Origin: Micavibrio sp. UBA1672
GTDB lineage: Bacteria > Pseudomonadota > Alphaproteobacteria > Micavibrionales > Micavibrionaceae
Length of the DNA stretch: 13,276 nt
Assembly (NCBI GenBank): GCA_002320665.1
Contig: DCKO01000111.1
Location: 1-13,276 of the forward strand
Reading direction: 5' to 3'
The notes under the pieces are model-generated. The model was not told the origin of the DNA, made no database searches, and was given only the letters and a program-made list of their open reading frames with translations. Below are positions 6,617 to 13,276 of this stretch, piece after piece (the first letter of the stretch is position 1; each line of letters starts with the position of its first letter). A program made the position numbers and the translations under genes.

Positions 6617-8257
6617 CTACATATTAGGATAATTCGGTCCGCCGCCGCCTTCGGGTACAGTCCAATCAATATTTTGTGCAGGGTCTTTGATGTCGCAGGT
6701 TTTGCAGTGGACGCAATTCTGGCTGTTGATCCGGAAGAGTTTTTCACCGTTTTCCTCGACGATTTCGTAAACGGCGGCAGGGCAATAGCGTTGCGCCGGT
6801 TCGGCATAATCGGGGAGGTTCCTTTCGATTGGAATGGAAGGATCTTTTAGTTTTAAGTGGCAAGGTTGTCCTTCGGCATGATTCGTATTGGAAAGCTGCA
6901 CCGATGTCAGCTTATCAAAGGTAATGACGCCATCGGGTTTGGGGTAGTCTATTGGCTTGTGTTGATCGGCTTTATCGAGCTGCGCGTGATCAGCATGGTT
7001 TTTGAGCGTCCACGGGGCCATTCCAAAAGTAATCGTCTCGAAAACCGCATTGATTAGGCCGCGCCATAGGCCTTTGTAGAAGCCGGGGCGGATATTGCGC
7101 ACAGATTTTAGTTCTTTCCAGAGCCATGAATTTTGGATGTTGGTTGTGTAGGCAACGCATTCCTGTGCGGTTTCGTCATTATTCTGGAGCAAAGCGTGAA
7201 TGCTCTCAGCGGCGATCATGCCTGATTTCATAGCGGTATGGGTGCCTTTGATTTTAGGGACGTTTAAGAAGCCTGCCGTATCACCTATGAGAAGGCCGCC
7301 ATTAAAGGTAAGTTTTGGTAAGGATTGAAATCCGCCTTCGACCAGCGCGCGCGCGCCGTAAGAGATACGCTTACTGCCTTCCAGTAAAGGCTTGATCTTG
7401 GGGTGGAGTTTTAAACGCTGCATTTCCTCATAAGGGGAAAGATAGGGGTTTTTGTAATCCAGCCCGACGACAAAACCGATTGAGAGAAGGTTGTCTTCCA
7501 TATGGTATATCCAAGAGCCGCCATAGGTTTGTTTATCCATCGGCCAGCCGATTGTATGGGTAATATGGCCTTCACGGTGGTTTTCGGGTTTTATCTCCCA
7601 AAGTTCCTTGATGCCAAGACCATAGGTTTGCGGATCGGAATTGGCACGTAAATCATATTTTTCGATCAGTTTTTTTGTGAGCGAGCCATGGCACCCTTCG
7701 GCAAAAACGGTTTGCTTTGCGTGAAGTTCAACGCCGGGTTCGGTCTGTTCTGTTTTATTGCCGTGTTCATCAAGGCCCATATCGCCTGTGGCAATGCCAA
7801 TGACAGCATTATTCGTATCGTACAGGATTTCGGCGGCGGCGAAGCCTGCGAAGATTTCTACGCCTAGTTCTTCGGCTTGTTCAGCGAGCCAGCGGCATAA
7901 GTTCCCGAGAGATATAATATAATTGCCTTTATTATGCATTTGCGGCGGGGTGGGGAGTTTGGTTGCTCCTGATTCACTTAAAAGCAAAAACTCGTCGCTT
8001 TTCGCCTGTGTCTTAAGAGGTGCGCCTTTATCTTTCCAATCGGGGATTAGCTCATCAAGTCCCCGTGTTTCTATGGTCGCGCCAGAAAGGATATGCGCGC
8101 CGACTTCAGAGCCTTTTTCAAGGATGCAGACATTTATTTCAGGATTAAGCTGTTTGAGCTTTATTGCGCAGGATAACCCCGATGGTCCGGCACCCACAAT
8201 TACAACATCATAGGGCATGCATTCTCGGTCTTCTCTGATGGGGGTGGGGTCAGTCAT
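6617..8257 (-). CDS. electron transfer flavoprotein-ubiquinone oxidoreductase
   Basis: ETF-QO passes electrons from reduced ETF (fed by acyl-CoA and other dehydrogenases) to ubiquinone at the inner membrane, using FAD and one 4Fe-4S cluster. The 546-residue product has the FAD-binding GAGPSG at 22-27, the EKGSEVGAHILSGA stretch near 48-61, and the C-terminal cluster ligands C492, C515, C518 and C521 (C-x22-C-x2-C-x2-C). The tail rich in Gly and Pro at the very end is family-typical. ATG 8257 is preferred because GAGAGGAA precedes it; a second ATG 13 codons later would still keep the FAD motif. The gene is divergent from the uracil-DNA glycosylase across 73 bases. No ETF subunit genes are in the window. 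Confidence 0.96.
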   Translation of the reverse strand: MTDPTPIREDRECMPYDVVIVGAGPSGLSCAIKLKQLNPEINVCILEKGSEVGAHILSGATIETRGLDELIPDWKDKGAPLKTQAKSDEFLLLSESGATKLPTPPQMHNKGNYIISLGNLCRWLAEQAEELGVEIFAGFAAAEILYDTNNAVIGIATGDMGLDEHGNKTEQTEPGVELHAKQTVFAEGCHGSLTKKLIEKYDLRANSDPQTYGLGIKELWEIKPENHREGHITHTIGWPMDKQTYGGSWIYHMEDNLLSIGFVVGLDYKNPYLSPYEEMQRLKLHPKIKPLLEGSKRISYGARALVEGGFQSLPKLTFNGGLLIGDTAGFLNVPKIKGTHTAMKSGMIAAESIHALLQNNDETAQECVAYTTNIQNSWLWKELKSVRNIRPGFYKGLWRGLINAVFETITFGMAPWTLKNHADHAQLDKADQHKPIDYPKPDGVITFDKLTSVQLSNTNHAEGQPCHLKLKDPSIPIERNLPDYAEPAQRYCPAAVYEIVEENGEKLFRINSQNCVHCKTCDIKDPAQNIDWTVPEGGGGPNYPNM

Positions 8258-8318
8258 ATATTCCTCTCTTTACAATCAAGCAGAATCTATTTTACCCTAT
8301 CTTTTCTTAACAAAATAG

Positions 8319-8323
8319 AAGGA
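8319..8323 (+). promoter_or_regulatory. ribosome binding site deciding the GTG start of the uracil-DNA glycosylase
   Basis: AAGGA sits 7 bases before GTG 8331. The first in-frame ATG is 9 codons later with no comparable site, so GTG is the likely start. Confidence 0.65.
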
Positions 8324-8330
8324 TAAAGCG

Positions 8331-9167
8331 GTGAGTCGTGCTGCGTTGCAACAGGAAATGATTCAGGCCTTGGCATGGTATGCGGATCATGGTGTGCGTG
8401 ATATTTGGCTGGATGAGGCGCAAGACCACACGAAATTGATTGAGACTGTGCCTTCACTTGTCTCTCAGATTTCTCAAAGTCAGCCTGTGGAGGTCGCGGC
8501 GCCAGCCTTTTTGGGTAAGTCCGACGCATATGAAGAAGCGGTTAAGCTGGCTGCGGGGGCTGGTACATTAGAAGAGCTGCAGAGTGTATTAGCAGAATTT
8601 GACGGTATAGCCCTAAAGAAGACCGCCACAAATATGGTGTTTTGCGATGGTAATCCTAAAGCGCCTGTGATGCTGGTGGGGGAAGCACCGGGGGCGGATG
8701 AGGATCGGCAAGGCAAGCCCTTTGTCGGGGCGAGTGGTCAATTGCTGGATAAGATTTTGGCGTGTATTGGACTTGATCGCTGTGAAGAAGACCCGTCAAA
8801 ATCTATCTATATTTCCAATATTTTGAATTGGAGGCCACCAGGGAATCGCACGCCATCTCCGGCAGAAGTGGAATTGAGTTTGCCCTTTATCGAACGTCAT
8901 ATTCAGCTTGTTCAGCCTAAAATACTGATATTATGCGGCGGGGTTTCTGCCAAAGCGCTATTGAATCGCAGTGAAGGTATATCGCGTTTGCGTAAGACAT
9001 GGCATCAGTATAAGCCGCAGACAAAGGAACTGGTTGCGATATCCACAGAATCGATTCCGGCTATCGCAACTTATCATCCGTCATATTTGCTTCGTAGCCC
9101 TGCCCAGAAGAAACTTGTCTGGGCGGATATGCTTGAAATTGCACAAAAAATGAATAATTTTACATAA
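8331..9167 (+). CDS. family-4-type uracil-DNA glycosylase lacking visible Fe-S cysteines
   Basis: The enzyme removes uracil from DNA at the start of base excision repair. The 278-residue product shows the family-4 motifs: GEAPGADEDRQGKPFVG (117-133), RPPGNR (168-173), the LILCGG strand (199-204) and HPSYLL (249-254). The start is GTG with AAGGA 7 bases upstream. An N-terminal extension of about 80 residues precedes the core, as in alphaproteobacterial members. Family-4 enzymes normally bind a 4Fe-4S cluster through four cysteines. Here the positions I align to them are F90, I93, W167 and S183, so none remains; other cysteines (C105, C145, C151, C202) lie elsewhere. It may therefore fold without the cluster or have altered activity. 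It is probably expressed from the 73-base divergent region shared with ETF-QO. Confidence 0.92.
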   Translation: MSRAALQQEMIQALAWYADHGVRDIWLDEAQDHTKLIETVPSLVSQISQSQPVEVAAPAFLGKSDAYEEAVKLAAGAGTLEELQSVLAEFDGIALKKTATNMVFCDGNPKAPVMLVGEAPGADEDRQGKPFVGASGQLLDKILACIGLDRCEEDPSKSIYISNILNWRPPGNRTPSPAEVELSLPFIERHIQLVQPKILILCGGVSAKALLNRSEGISRLRKTWHQYKPQTKELVAISTESIPAIATYHPSYLLRSPAQKKLVWADMLEIAQKMNNFT

Positions 9168-9182
9168 AAGATTTCAAAAAGC

Positions 9183-9212
9183 TGGACAGTGGCTTATTTT
9201 TTCTGCTATATC
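9183..9212 (+). promoter_or_regulatory. candidate promoter of the lytic transglycosylase, nearly leaderless
   Basis: A -35-like TGGACA (9183-9188, 5 of 6 to consensus) is followed after 18 bases by TATATC (9207-9212, 4 of 6). Transcription would begin about 4 bases before ATG 9223. There is no Shine-Dalgarno sequence before this ATG, which fits a leaderless or near-leaderless message. The assignment rests on consensus match alone. Confidence 0.35.
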
Positions 9213-9222
9213 CCCGCCCATT

Positions 9223-10917
9223 ATGAAGACATTGAGGGAGAGAAAAATAGCAGGACGCCTGTGCGTTGCCGCTATGTGTATTGCCATCTTGTTTGTGCCT
9301 AAGGGTGCAGAGCAGGGTATTGTTGCGTATTCTATTCAAGGGGCGGAGCGTGATGTGCACATCCAGCAAGTAAATGCGTCTTCACGTTTGAAAGTACCTT
9401 TCCCGCCTAGAAAACCTATGCATTTTAAATGGTTGAATATTGATTTGGCCTTTGATGAGCATATTGAGGAAGCTTATGAGGGGCACAAGCCTTTATCCGG
9501 TGCGCAGTCCAATATCTATCAGCAAATTTTTGAGCTTCAGTCACTTGGTGAGTTCGCGCAGGCTAATCAATTGATTAATAAAGTAACGGATAGACGTTTG
9601 ATGGGGCATGTGCTCTCACAGCGCTATCTTCATCCTGATTACCGTTCAAGCTATACAGAGCTTGCGAATTGGATGAAGGCTTATGCGGATCATCCTGAGG
9701 CCAAGAGAGTTTATATGCTGGCCGTGGCAAGGCAACCAGAAGCTGTGTCAGAGCCTTTGAGAAAACCAAACCTCAAGCGTCAATTGCCGTCAGTTCGTAA
9801 TCCTGTGATACAGGCTGCTAAAAAACAGGGGCATAATAATGCGCTTTGGAAAGTTGCTTTAAAGAAATGGTCTAAGGGGCAGTATGAGGGCGCTGCGGCT
9901 GACTTTTTGAAAGTGTCTAAGTCCGGTAAAGCAACTGGCTGGCGCGTAGCGGCTGGTCATTACTGGGCTGCACGGTGCTATGAGCAATTAGATCAGAATC
10001 AGGCACAAAAAGAAGCTCTGAGAGAAGCCGCAGCACACCCTCACACATTTTACGGGCTTTTAGCGGCAGAGTCTTTAGGCGGTAATTTTGTTTTTCAATG
10101 GGATCAGCCTGAGTTTACACAACAAGATAAAGCTTTGTTACTCGAGCATCGCGCAGGGAAGCGGGCTTTTGCTCTTGTATCTGCGGGCCAATATGGTTTG
10201 GCGGAAAAGGAACTTTTAAGATTGCCTTATAAGGGGCATGACGAATTACAACGCGCGGCGTTGGCTTATGCCGGACATGTTGGCTTGCCTGCGCTTTCTA
10301 TGCGTCTTGGTAATATCGTAAAGCGCCCAGAGGGCGGATATTATGATGCGGCGATGTATCCTGTAACGCCGTGGGATCCTGATGGAGGCTATAGGCTTGA
10401 TCCAGCACTTGTTCATGCGGTTATCCGTCAGGAATCACGATTTGACACGCTGGCGGTCAGTCATGTTGGTGCTTCTGGCCTGATGCAGATTATGCCAGCT
10501 ACGGCGAAATATATTGCAGGCAAGATGAACTATAACCACCCAATTAACAGTGAAATTCTTCACCGTCCAGAGATCAGCATCAAGATGGGACAGGATTATT
10601 TGCAATATTTGCTGGATGGTAAATATGTGAGCGGCGATGTTGTATCTTTGCTCGCGGCGTATAATGCGGGTCCGGGTAATCTTCATAAATGGAAGAAACG
10701 TATAGACCCTGCGAAAGATCCGCTTTTCTTTATCGAAAGCATTCCTGTGACGGAAACCCGCGTTTATGTGAAGCGTGTGATGACCAATTACTGGATTTAT
10801 TCTTTGCGCGCCGGTGCAGGATCACCAAGTCTGTTGGCGCTTTCTCAAAACCGCCCGAGTCGGTATAGCTATGTTTTAAGTGCAGAATATCCGTATCAGC
10901 TTGCGGTTAACCGATAA
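9223..10917 (+). CDS. slt: soluble lytic murein transglycosylase (Slt family, GH23)
   Basis: The product cleaves the MurNAc-GlcNAc bond of peptidoglycan with formation of a 1,6-anhydro end and would act in the periplasm. The 564 residues begin with a basic stretch and a hydrophobic core (about 13-25), a likely signal peptide without an obvious cleavage motif. A long helical region (about 95-370) resembles the superhelical U-domain of Slt70. The catalytic SLT domain is at about 390-525: catalytic E404 in RQESRF, GLMQIMPATA (419-428), AYNAGPG (479-485) and ETRVYVKRV (511-519). The start lacks a ribosome site; TTG at codon 4 and ATG at codon 18 are the next in-frame alternatives, but the second would remove the basic stretch of the signal. 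It lies 55 bases after the glycosylase gene and converges on hisN with a 3-base gap. Confidence 0.93.
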   Translation: MKTLRERKIAGRLCVAAMCIAILFVPKGAEQGIVAYSIQGAERDVHIQQVNASSRLKVPFPPRKPMHFKWLNIDLAFDEHIEEAYEGHKPLSGAQSNIYQQIFELQSLGEFAQANQLINKVTDRRLMGHVLSQRYLHPDYRSSYTELANWMKAYADHPEAKRVYMLAVARQPEAVSEPLRKPNLKRQLPSVRNPVIQAAKKQGHNNALWKVALKKWSKGQYEGAAADFLKVSKSGKATGWRVAAGHYWAARCYEQLDQNQAQKEALREAAAHPHTFYGLLAAESLGGNFVFQWDQPEFTQQDKALLLEHRAGKRAFALVSAGQYGLAEKELLRLPYKGHDELQRAALAYAGHVGLPALSMRLGNIVKRPEGGYYDAAMYPVTPWDPDGGYRLDPALVHAVIRQESRFDTLAVSHVGASGLMQIMPATAKYIAGKMNYNHPINSEILHRPEISIKMGQDYLQYLLDGKYVSGDVVSLLAAYNAGPGNLHKWKKRIDPAKDPLFFIESIPVTETRVYVKRVMTNYWIYSLRAGAGSPSLLALSQNRPSRYSYVLSAEYPYQLAVNR

Positions 10918-10920
10918 CCT

Positions 10921-11694
10921 TTAAAAAGGCGATTTCCGAATTTTGCTTTCTAGTTCCAGCCAGAGTTCCTTATCGCCTACTGCAACGATTTTTCCGACCG
11001 AGTTCAGCGTTAGCGGATCACCGCGCCAATCACTGATATGGCCGCCAGCGCCGGTAATTACGGGGACAAGGGCGGCAAAATCATAGGGTTTTAGGTTGCA
11101 TTCAAAGGCAATATCCATATAGCCACTGGCGATCAGGCCGTACATATAGCAATCACCGCCCCAAGCCATGGTCTCGCCATTATTAAACAGCGTGTAGGCT
11201 TTGCCGTAATCGGTGTTGTCGAACATATTGGGCGTTGTGCTGGCAATTACGGCGTCATCGATGGTTTTGCACTTACGGGTGCGAACGGACTGGTTGTTCA
11301 TGGTGGTTTGTTGGTCGTGGAGACCAACCCAGCGTTCTTTAAGGATTGGTTGGTCAATGATACCGAGTAAGGGCTTGTTATCTTTACACAAGGCAATCAA
11401 CGTACCAAAAGTAGGGCGACCCATCACAAAGGATTTTGTGCCATCAATCGGATCAAGCACCCATGTCATGCCGGATTGGCTAGGCTTGTCGTCAAACTCT
11501 TCGCCCATAATGCCATGATCGGGACATTCGGCCTCTATCATCTCACGCAAGACTTGCTCGACTTTGCGGTCGGCTTCGGTGACAGGGCTTAAGTCTTTTT
11601 TGATCTCCACTTCGAAAGGCTGGCGGAAATAGGATTTGATTATTTCGCCCGACTTATCGGCTAATCTATTGGCAAGTGCGATATATTGTTGCAT
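10921..11694 (-). CDS. hisN: inositol-monophosphatase-family phosphatase, HisN-type histidinol-phosphatase
   Basis: The product belongs to the Mg-dependent IMPase superfamily and most resembles HisN, which dephosphorylates histidinol phosphate late in histidine synthesis. From ATG 11694 it has 257 residues. Metal-binding motifs are GEE (64-66), DPIDGTKSF (81-89, with D81 and D84) and WGGDCYMY to KPYDFAAL (178-209, with D205). The WGGDCY and KPYDFAAL forms are what point to HisN rather than SuhB or CysQ, though substrate cannot be proved by sequence alone. AGGAAA lies 6 bases before ATG 11694. The open frame extends 46 codons further, to 11832, but that part overlaps alaS on the other strand and lacks family similarity, so I reject it. 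No other histidine genes are nearby. Confidence 0.88.
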   Translation of the reverse strand: MQQYIALANRLADKSGEIIKSYFRQPFEVEIKKDLSPVTEADRKVEQVLREMIEAECPDHGIMGEEFDDKPSQSGMTWVLDPIDGTKSFVMGRPTFGTLIALCKDNKPLLGIIDQPILKERWVGLHDQQTTMNNQSVRTRKCKTIDDAVIASTTPNMFDNTDYGKAYTLFNNGETMAWGGDCYMYGLIASGYMDIAFECNLKPYDFAALVPVITGAGGHISDWRGDPLTLNSVGKIVAVGDKELWLELESKIRKSPF

Positions 11695-11700
11695 ATAGTA

Positions 11701-11706
11701 TTTCCT
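11701..11706 (-). promoter_or_regulatory. ribosome binding site deciding the hisN start
   Basis: AGGAAA is 6 bases before ATG 11694 on the minus strand. It supports this start over the longer frame that reaches into alaS, and it abuts the TATAAT proposed for alaS on the opposite strand. Confidence 0.65.
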
Positions 11707-11711
11707 ATAAT
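11706..11711 (+). promoter_or_regulatory. candidate -10 element for alaS
   Basis: A perfect TATAAT lies 28 bases before the alaS start in the 45-base divergent gap, predicting a leader of about 22 bases. No good -35 is found at 16-18 bases, so this is a tentative call. Confidence 0.35.
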
Positions 11712-11739
11712 TTTTGTTCATTAACAATAGAGTGAAGAC

Positions 11740-13276
11740 ATGAAAAGCGTCAATGAGATAAGAAACACTTTTTTGAATTTCTTTAAGGATAAGGGGCACG
11801 AGATTGTGGCCTCGTCTTCGCTTGTGCCGCAAAATGATCCAACATTAATGTTCACCAATGCAGGCATGAACCAGTTCAAGGATGTGTTTACAGGCAAGGA
11901 AACGCGTCCCTATAACCGCGCGACGACCTCGCAGAAATGCGTGCGGGCGGGTGGCAAGCATAATGATCTGGAAAATGTTGGTTATACGGCGCGTCACCAT
12001 ACATTCTTCGAGATGCTCGGGAATTTTAGCTTCGGGGATTATTTTAAGGAAGATGCGATTGCTTTTGCGTGGGAGCTTGTGACCAAGGATTTTGAGTTAT
12101 CGCCGGAAAAGCTTTGTGTGACCGTGCATTCGAGCGATGAAGAAGCTGCCGAAATCTGGAAGAAAGTCACGGGCTTTGCCGATGAGAAAATTATCCGTAT
12201 TCCGACTGATGATAATTTCTGGCGTATGGGCGATACGGGGCCGTGCGGGCCTTGTACCGAGATTTTCTATGATCATGGCGAGCATATCTGGGGCGGTCCT
12301 CCGGGGTCTCCGGAAGAGGATGGTGACCGCTTTATAGAGATCTGGAATAACGTGTTCATGCAGTACGAGCAAATCGACGCTGATACACGCATAGAGCTGC
12401 CTGCGCAGAGTGTGGATACAGGGATGGGGCTGGAGCGCATGGCGGCGACTATGATGGGCAGTAACAGCAATTATGATATTGATATTTTCCAAGCGATCAT
12501 GCAGCACAGCGCCGATCTGACGGGCGTGGATTATAAAGGCGAGCAAGCGCCAAGCCATAAGGTGATTGCCGATCATTTGCGCGCGGCGAGTTTCCTGATG
12601 GCTGATGGTGTGATGCCGAGCAATGAGGGGCGGGGCTATGTTCTGCGCCGGATTATGCGCCGCGGGATGCGTCATGCGCATTTGTTGGGGGCGCAGGATC
12701 CGCTCATGTATAAGCTTTTCCCAACATTGAAGGATAAAATGGTGGAAGCGTATCCTGAGCTGGAACGCGCTGAAAGTTTGATTGTTTCGACCCTTGAGAT
12801 GGAAGAAAAGCGGTTTAAGACAACGCTTGATCGCGGCTTGAAAATTCTGGATGAGGAAAAGGTCAAGGTTGCGAGTGGTAAGCAATTCCCCGGTGACATC
12901 GCCTTTAAGCTTTATGATACATATGGCTTCCCGCTGGATTTGACGCAGGATGCGCTGCGGGCGGACGGGATTGAGGTAGATATTGAAGGTTTTGATGTGA
13001 ACATGGAGCTTCAAAAAATTCGAGCAAGAAAAAGTTGGGCGGGCTCGGGTGATCAAGCAGATGAAAAAATCTGGTTTGATATCCTTGATGAAGTTGGTCC
13101 AACAGAATTCTTGGGATACGACAACTTAGAATCGCAAGCTGAGATTAGGGCTGTTATTAGAAATGGGGTAAGGATCATAAGAGGCGCAGCGGCAAAAGAT
13201 GCTAGTAATGCTGAATATATGATAATCACCAATCAAAGCCCTTTTTATGCTGAGTCAGGTGGGCAAGTTGGAGATA
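11740..13276 (+). CDS. alaS: alanine-tRNA ligase, 5' part cut by window edge
   Basis: AlaRS charges tRNA-Ala in the cytoplasm. The frame runs open from ATG 11740 to the right edge, 512 codons, against about 870-890 residues for the family; the editing domain is only begun and the C-Ala domain is outside. Class II catalytic signatures are clear: SSSLVPQNDPTLMFTNAGM (25-43), RAGGKHNDLENVGYTARHH near 69-87, TGPCGPCTEIFYDHG, and VDTGMGLERMA. SPFYAESGGQVGD (about 500-512) opens the editing domain. GAGTGAAG lies just before the ATG. No frameshift is present, but arginine codons change sharply: 20 of 21 are CGC, CGT or CGG before position 13,020, and all 6 afterwards are CGA, AGA or AGG. It is divergent from hisN with 45 bases between the starts. 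Confidence 0.97.
   Translation, partial: MKSVNEIRNTFLNFFKDKGHEIVASSSLVPQNDPTLMFTNAGMNQFKDVFTGKETRPYNRATTSQKCVRAGGKHNDLENVGYTARHHTFFEMLGNFSFGDYFKEDAIAFAWELVTKDFELSPEKLCVTVHSSDEEAAEIWKKVTGFADEKIIRIPTDDNFWRMGDTGPCGPCTEIFYDHGEHIWGGPPGSPEEDGDRFIEIWNNVFMQYEQIDADTRIELPAQSVDTGMGLERMAATMMGSNSNYDIDIFQAIMQHSADLTGVDYKGEQAPSHKVIADHLRAASFLMADGVMPSNEGRGYVLRRIMRRGMRHAHLLGAQDPLMYKLFPTLKDKMVEAYPELERAESLIVSTLEMEEKRFKTTLDRGLKILDEEKVKVASGKQFPGDIAFKLYDTYGFPLDLTQDALRADGIEVDIEGFDVNMELQKIRARKSWAGSGDQADEKIWFDILDEVGPTEFLGYDNLESQAEIRAVIRNGVRIIRGAAAKDASNAEYMIITNQSPFYAESGGQVGD

Noticed and set aside
8258..8330. Promoter for ETF-QO read on the minus strand as TTGTTA with TAGATT
   Set aside because: Both hexamers match only 4 of 6 consensus bases with 18-base spacing; too weak to list as a feature.
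11695..11832. 46-codon N-terminal extension of hisN
   Set aside because: It runs antisense through the start of alaS, lacks family similarity, and ATG 11694 has a good ribosome site.
12097..13056. Long open frame of 319 codons on the minus strand opposite alaS
   Set aside because: It is antisense to a strongly conserved alaS reading frame and its translation shows no recognisable domain; it is a by-product of codon bias.
13000..13060. Frameshift or premature end in alaS, suggested by the change in codon style
   Set aside because: The translation continues in one frame through the conserved RKSWAGSGD-like stretch and on to SPFYAESGGQVGD.

Overview
The window looks like an ordinary chromosomal segment of an alphaproteobacterium of moderate GC. 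It carries a family-4 uracil-DNA glycosylase, an ETF-ubiquinone oxidoreductase, a TPR lipoprotein, ispE, a HisN-type phosphatase and alaS. It also carries a pair of CheY-like regulators with the GPDRRRR linker that I associate with Alphaproteobacteria. I cannot name the genus. There are no rRNA or tRNA genes, mobile elements or CRISPR arrays, and no gene-free stretch longer than 300 bases.

Left part (1-3131, all minus strand, visibly more AT-rich than the rest): a tightly packed probable operon. In transcription order it has an exported helical protein (2385-3131), a membrane-anchored coiled-coil protein related to it (1653-2357), a receiver-domain regulator with a degenerate HPt-like C-terminal domain (623-1636), and a second closely related regulator cut by the window edge (1-540). 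Both halves are paralogue pairs and no histidine kinase is in view. This is the least conventional part of the window and the best candidate for an undescribed signalling module.

Middle part (3176-8257): rluA (plus strand) converges on a minus-strand run of ETF-QO, a TPR lipoprotein and ispE. ispE has no ATG near its conserved N-terminus and probably starts at a TTG inside the end of the TPR gene. These genes serve rRNA/tRNA pseudouridylation, respiratory electron entry, an envelope TPR scaffold of unknown partner, and isoprenoid (MEP pathway) synthesis.

Right part (8331-13276): a family-4 uracil-DNA glycosylase that appears to lack all four iron-sulfur cysteine ligands, and an Slt-type lytic transglycosylase that may be expressed from a nearly leaderless transcript. 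A hisN-like phosphatase follows on the minus strand. Divergent from it is the 5' part of alaS, which runs off the right end. Arginine codon use in alaS changes abruptly near 13,020, which could mean a recombination breakpoint or an assembly junction.

All identifications rest on reading motifs and remembered family features. No database search was run.
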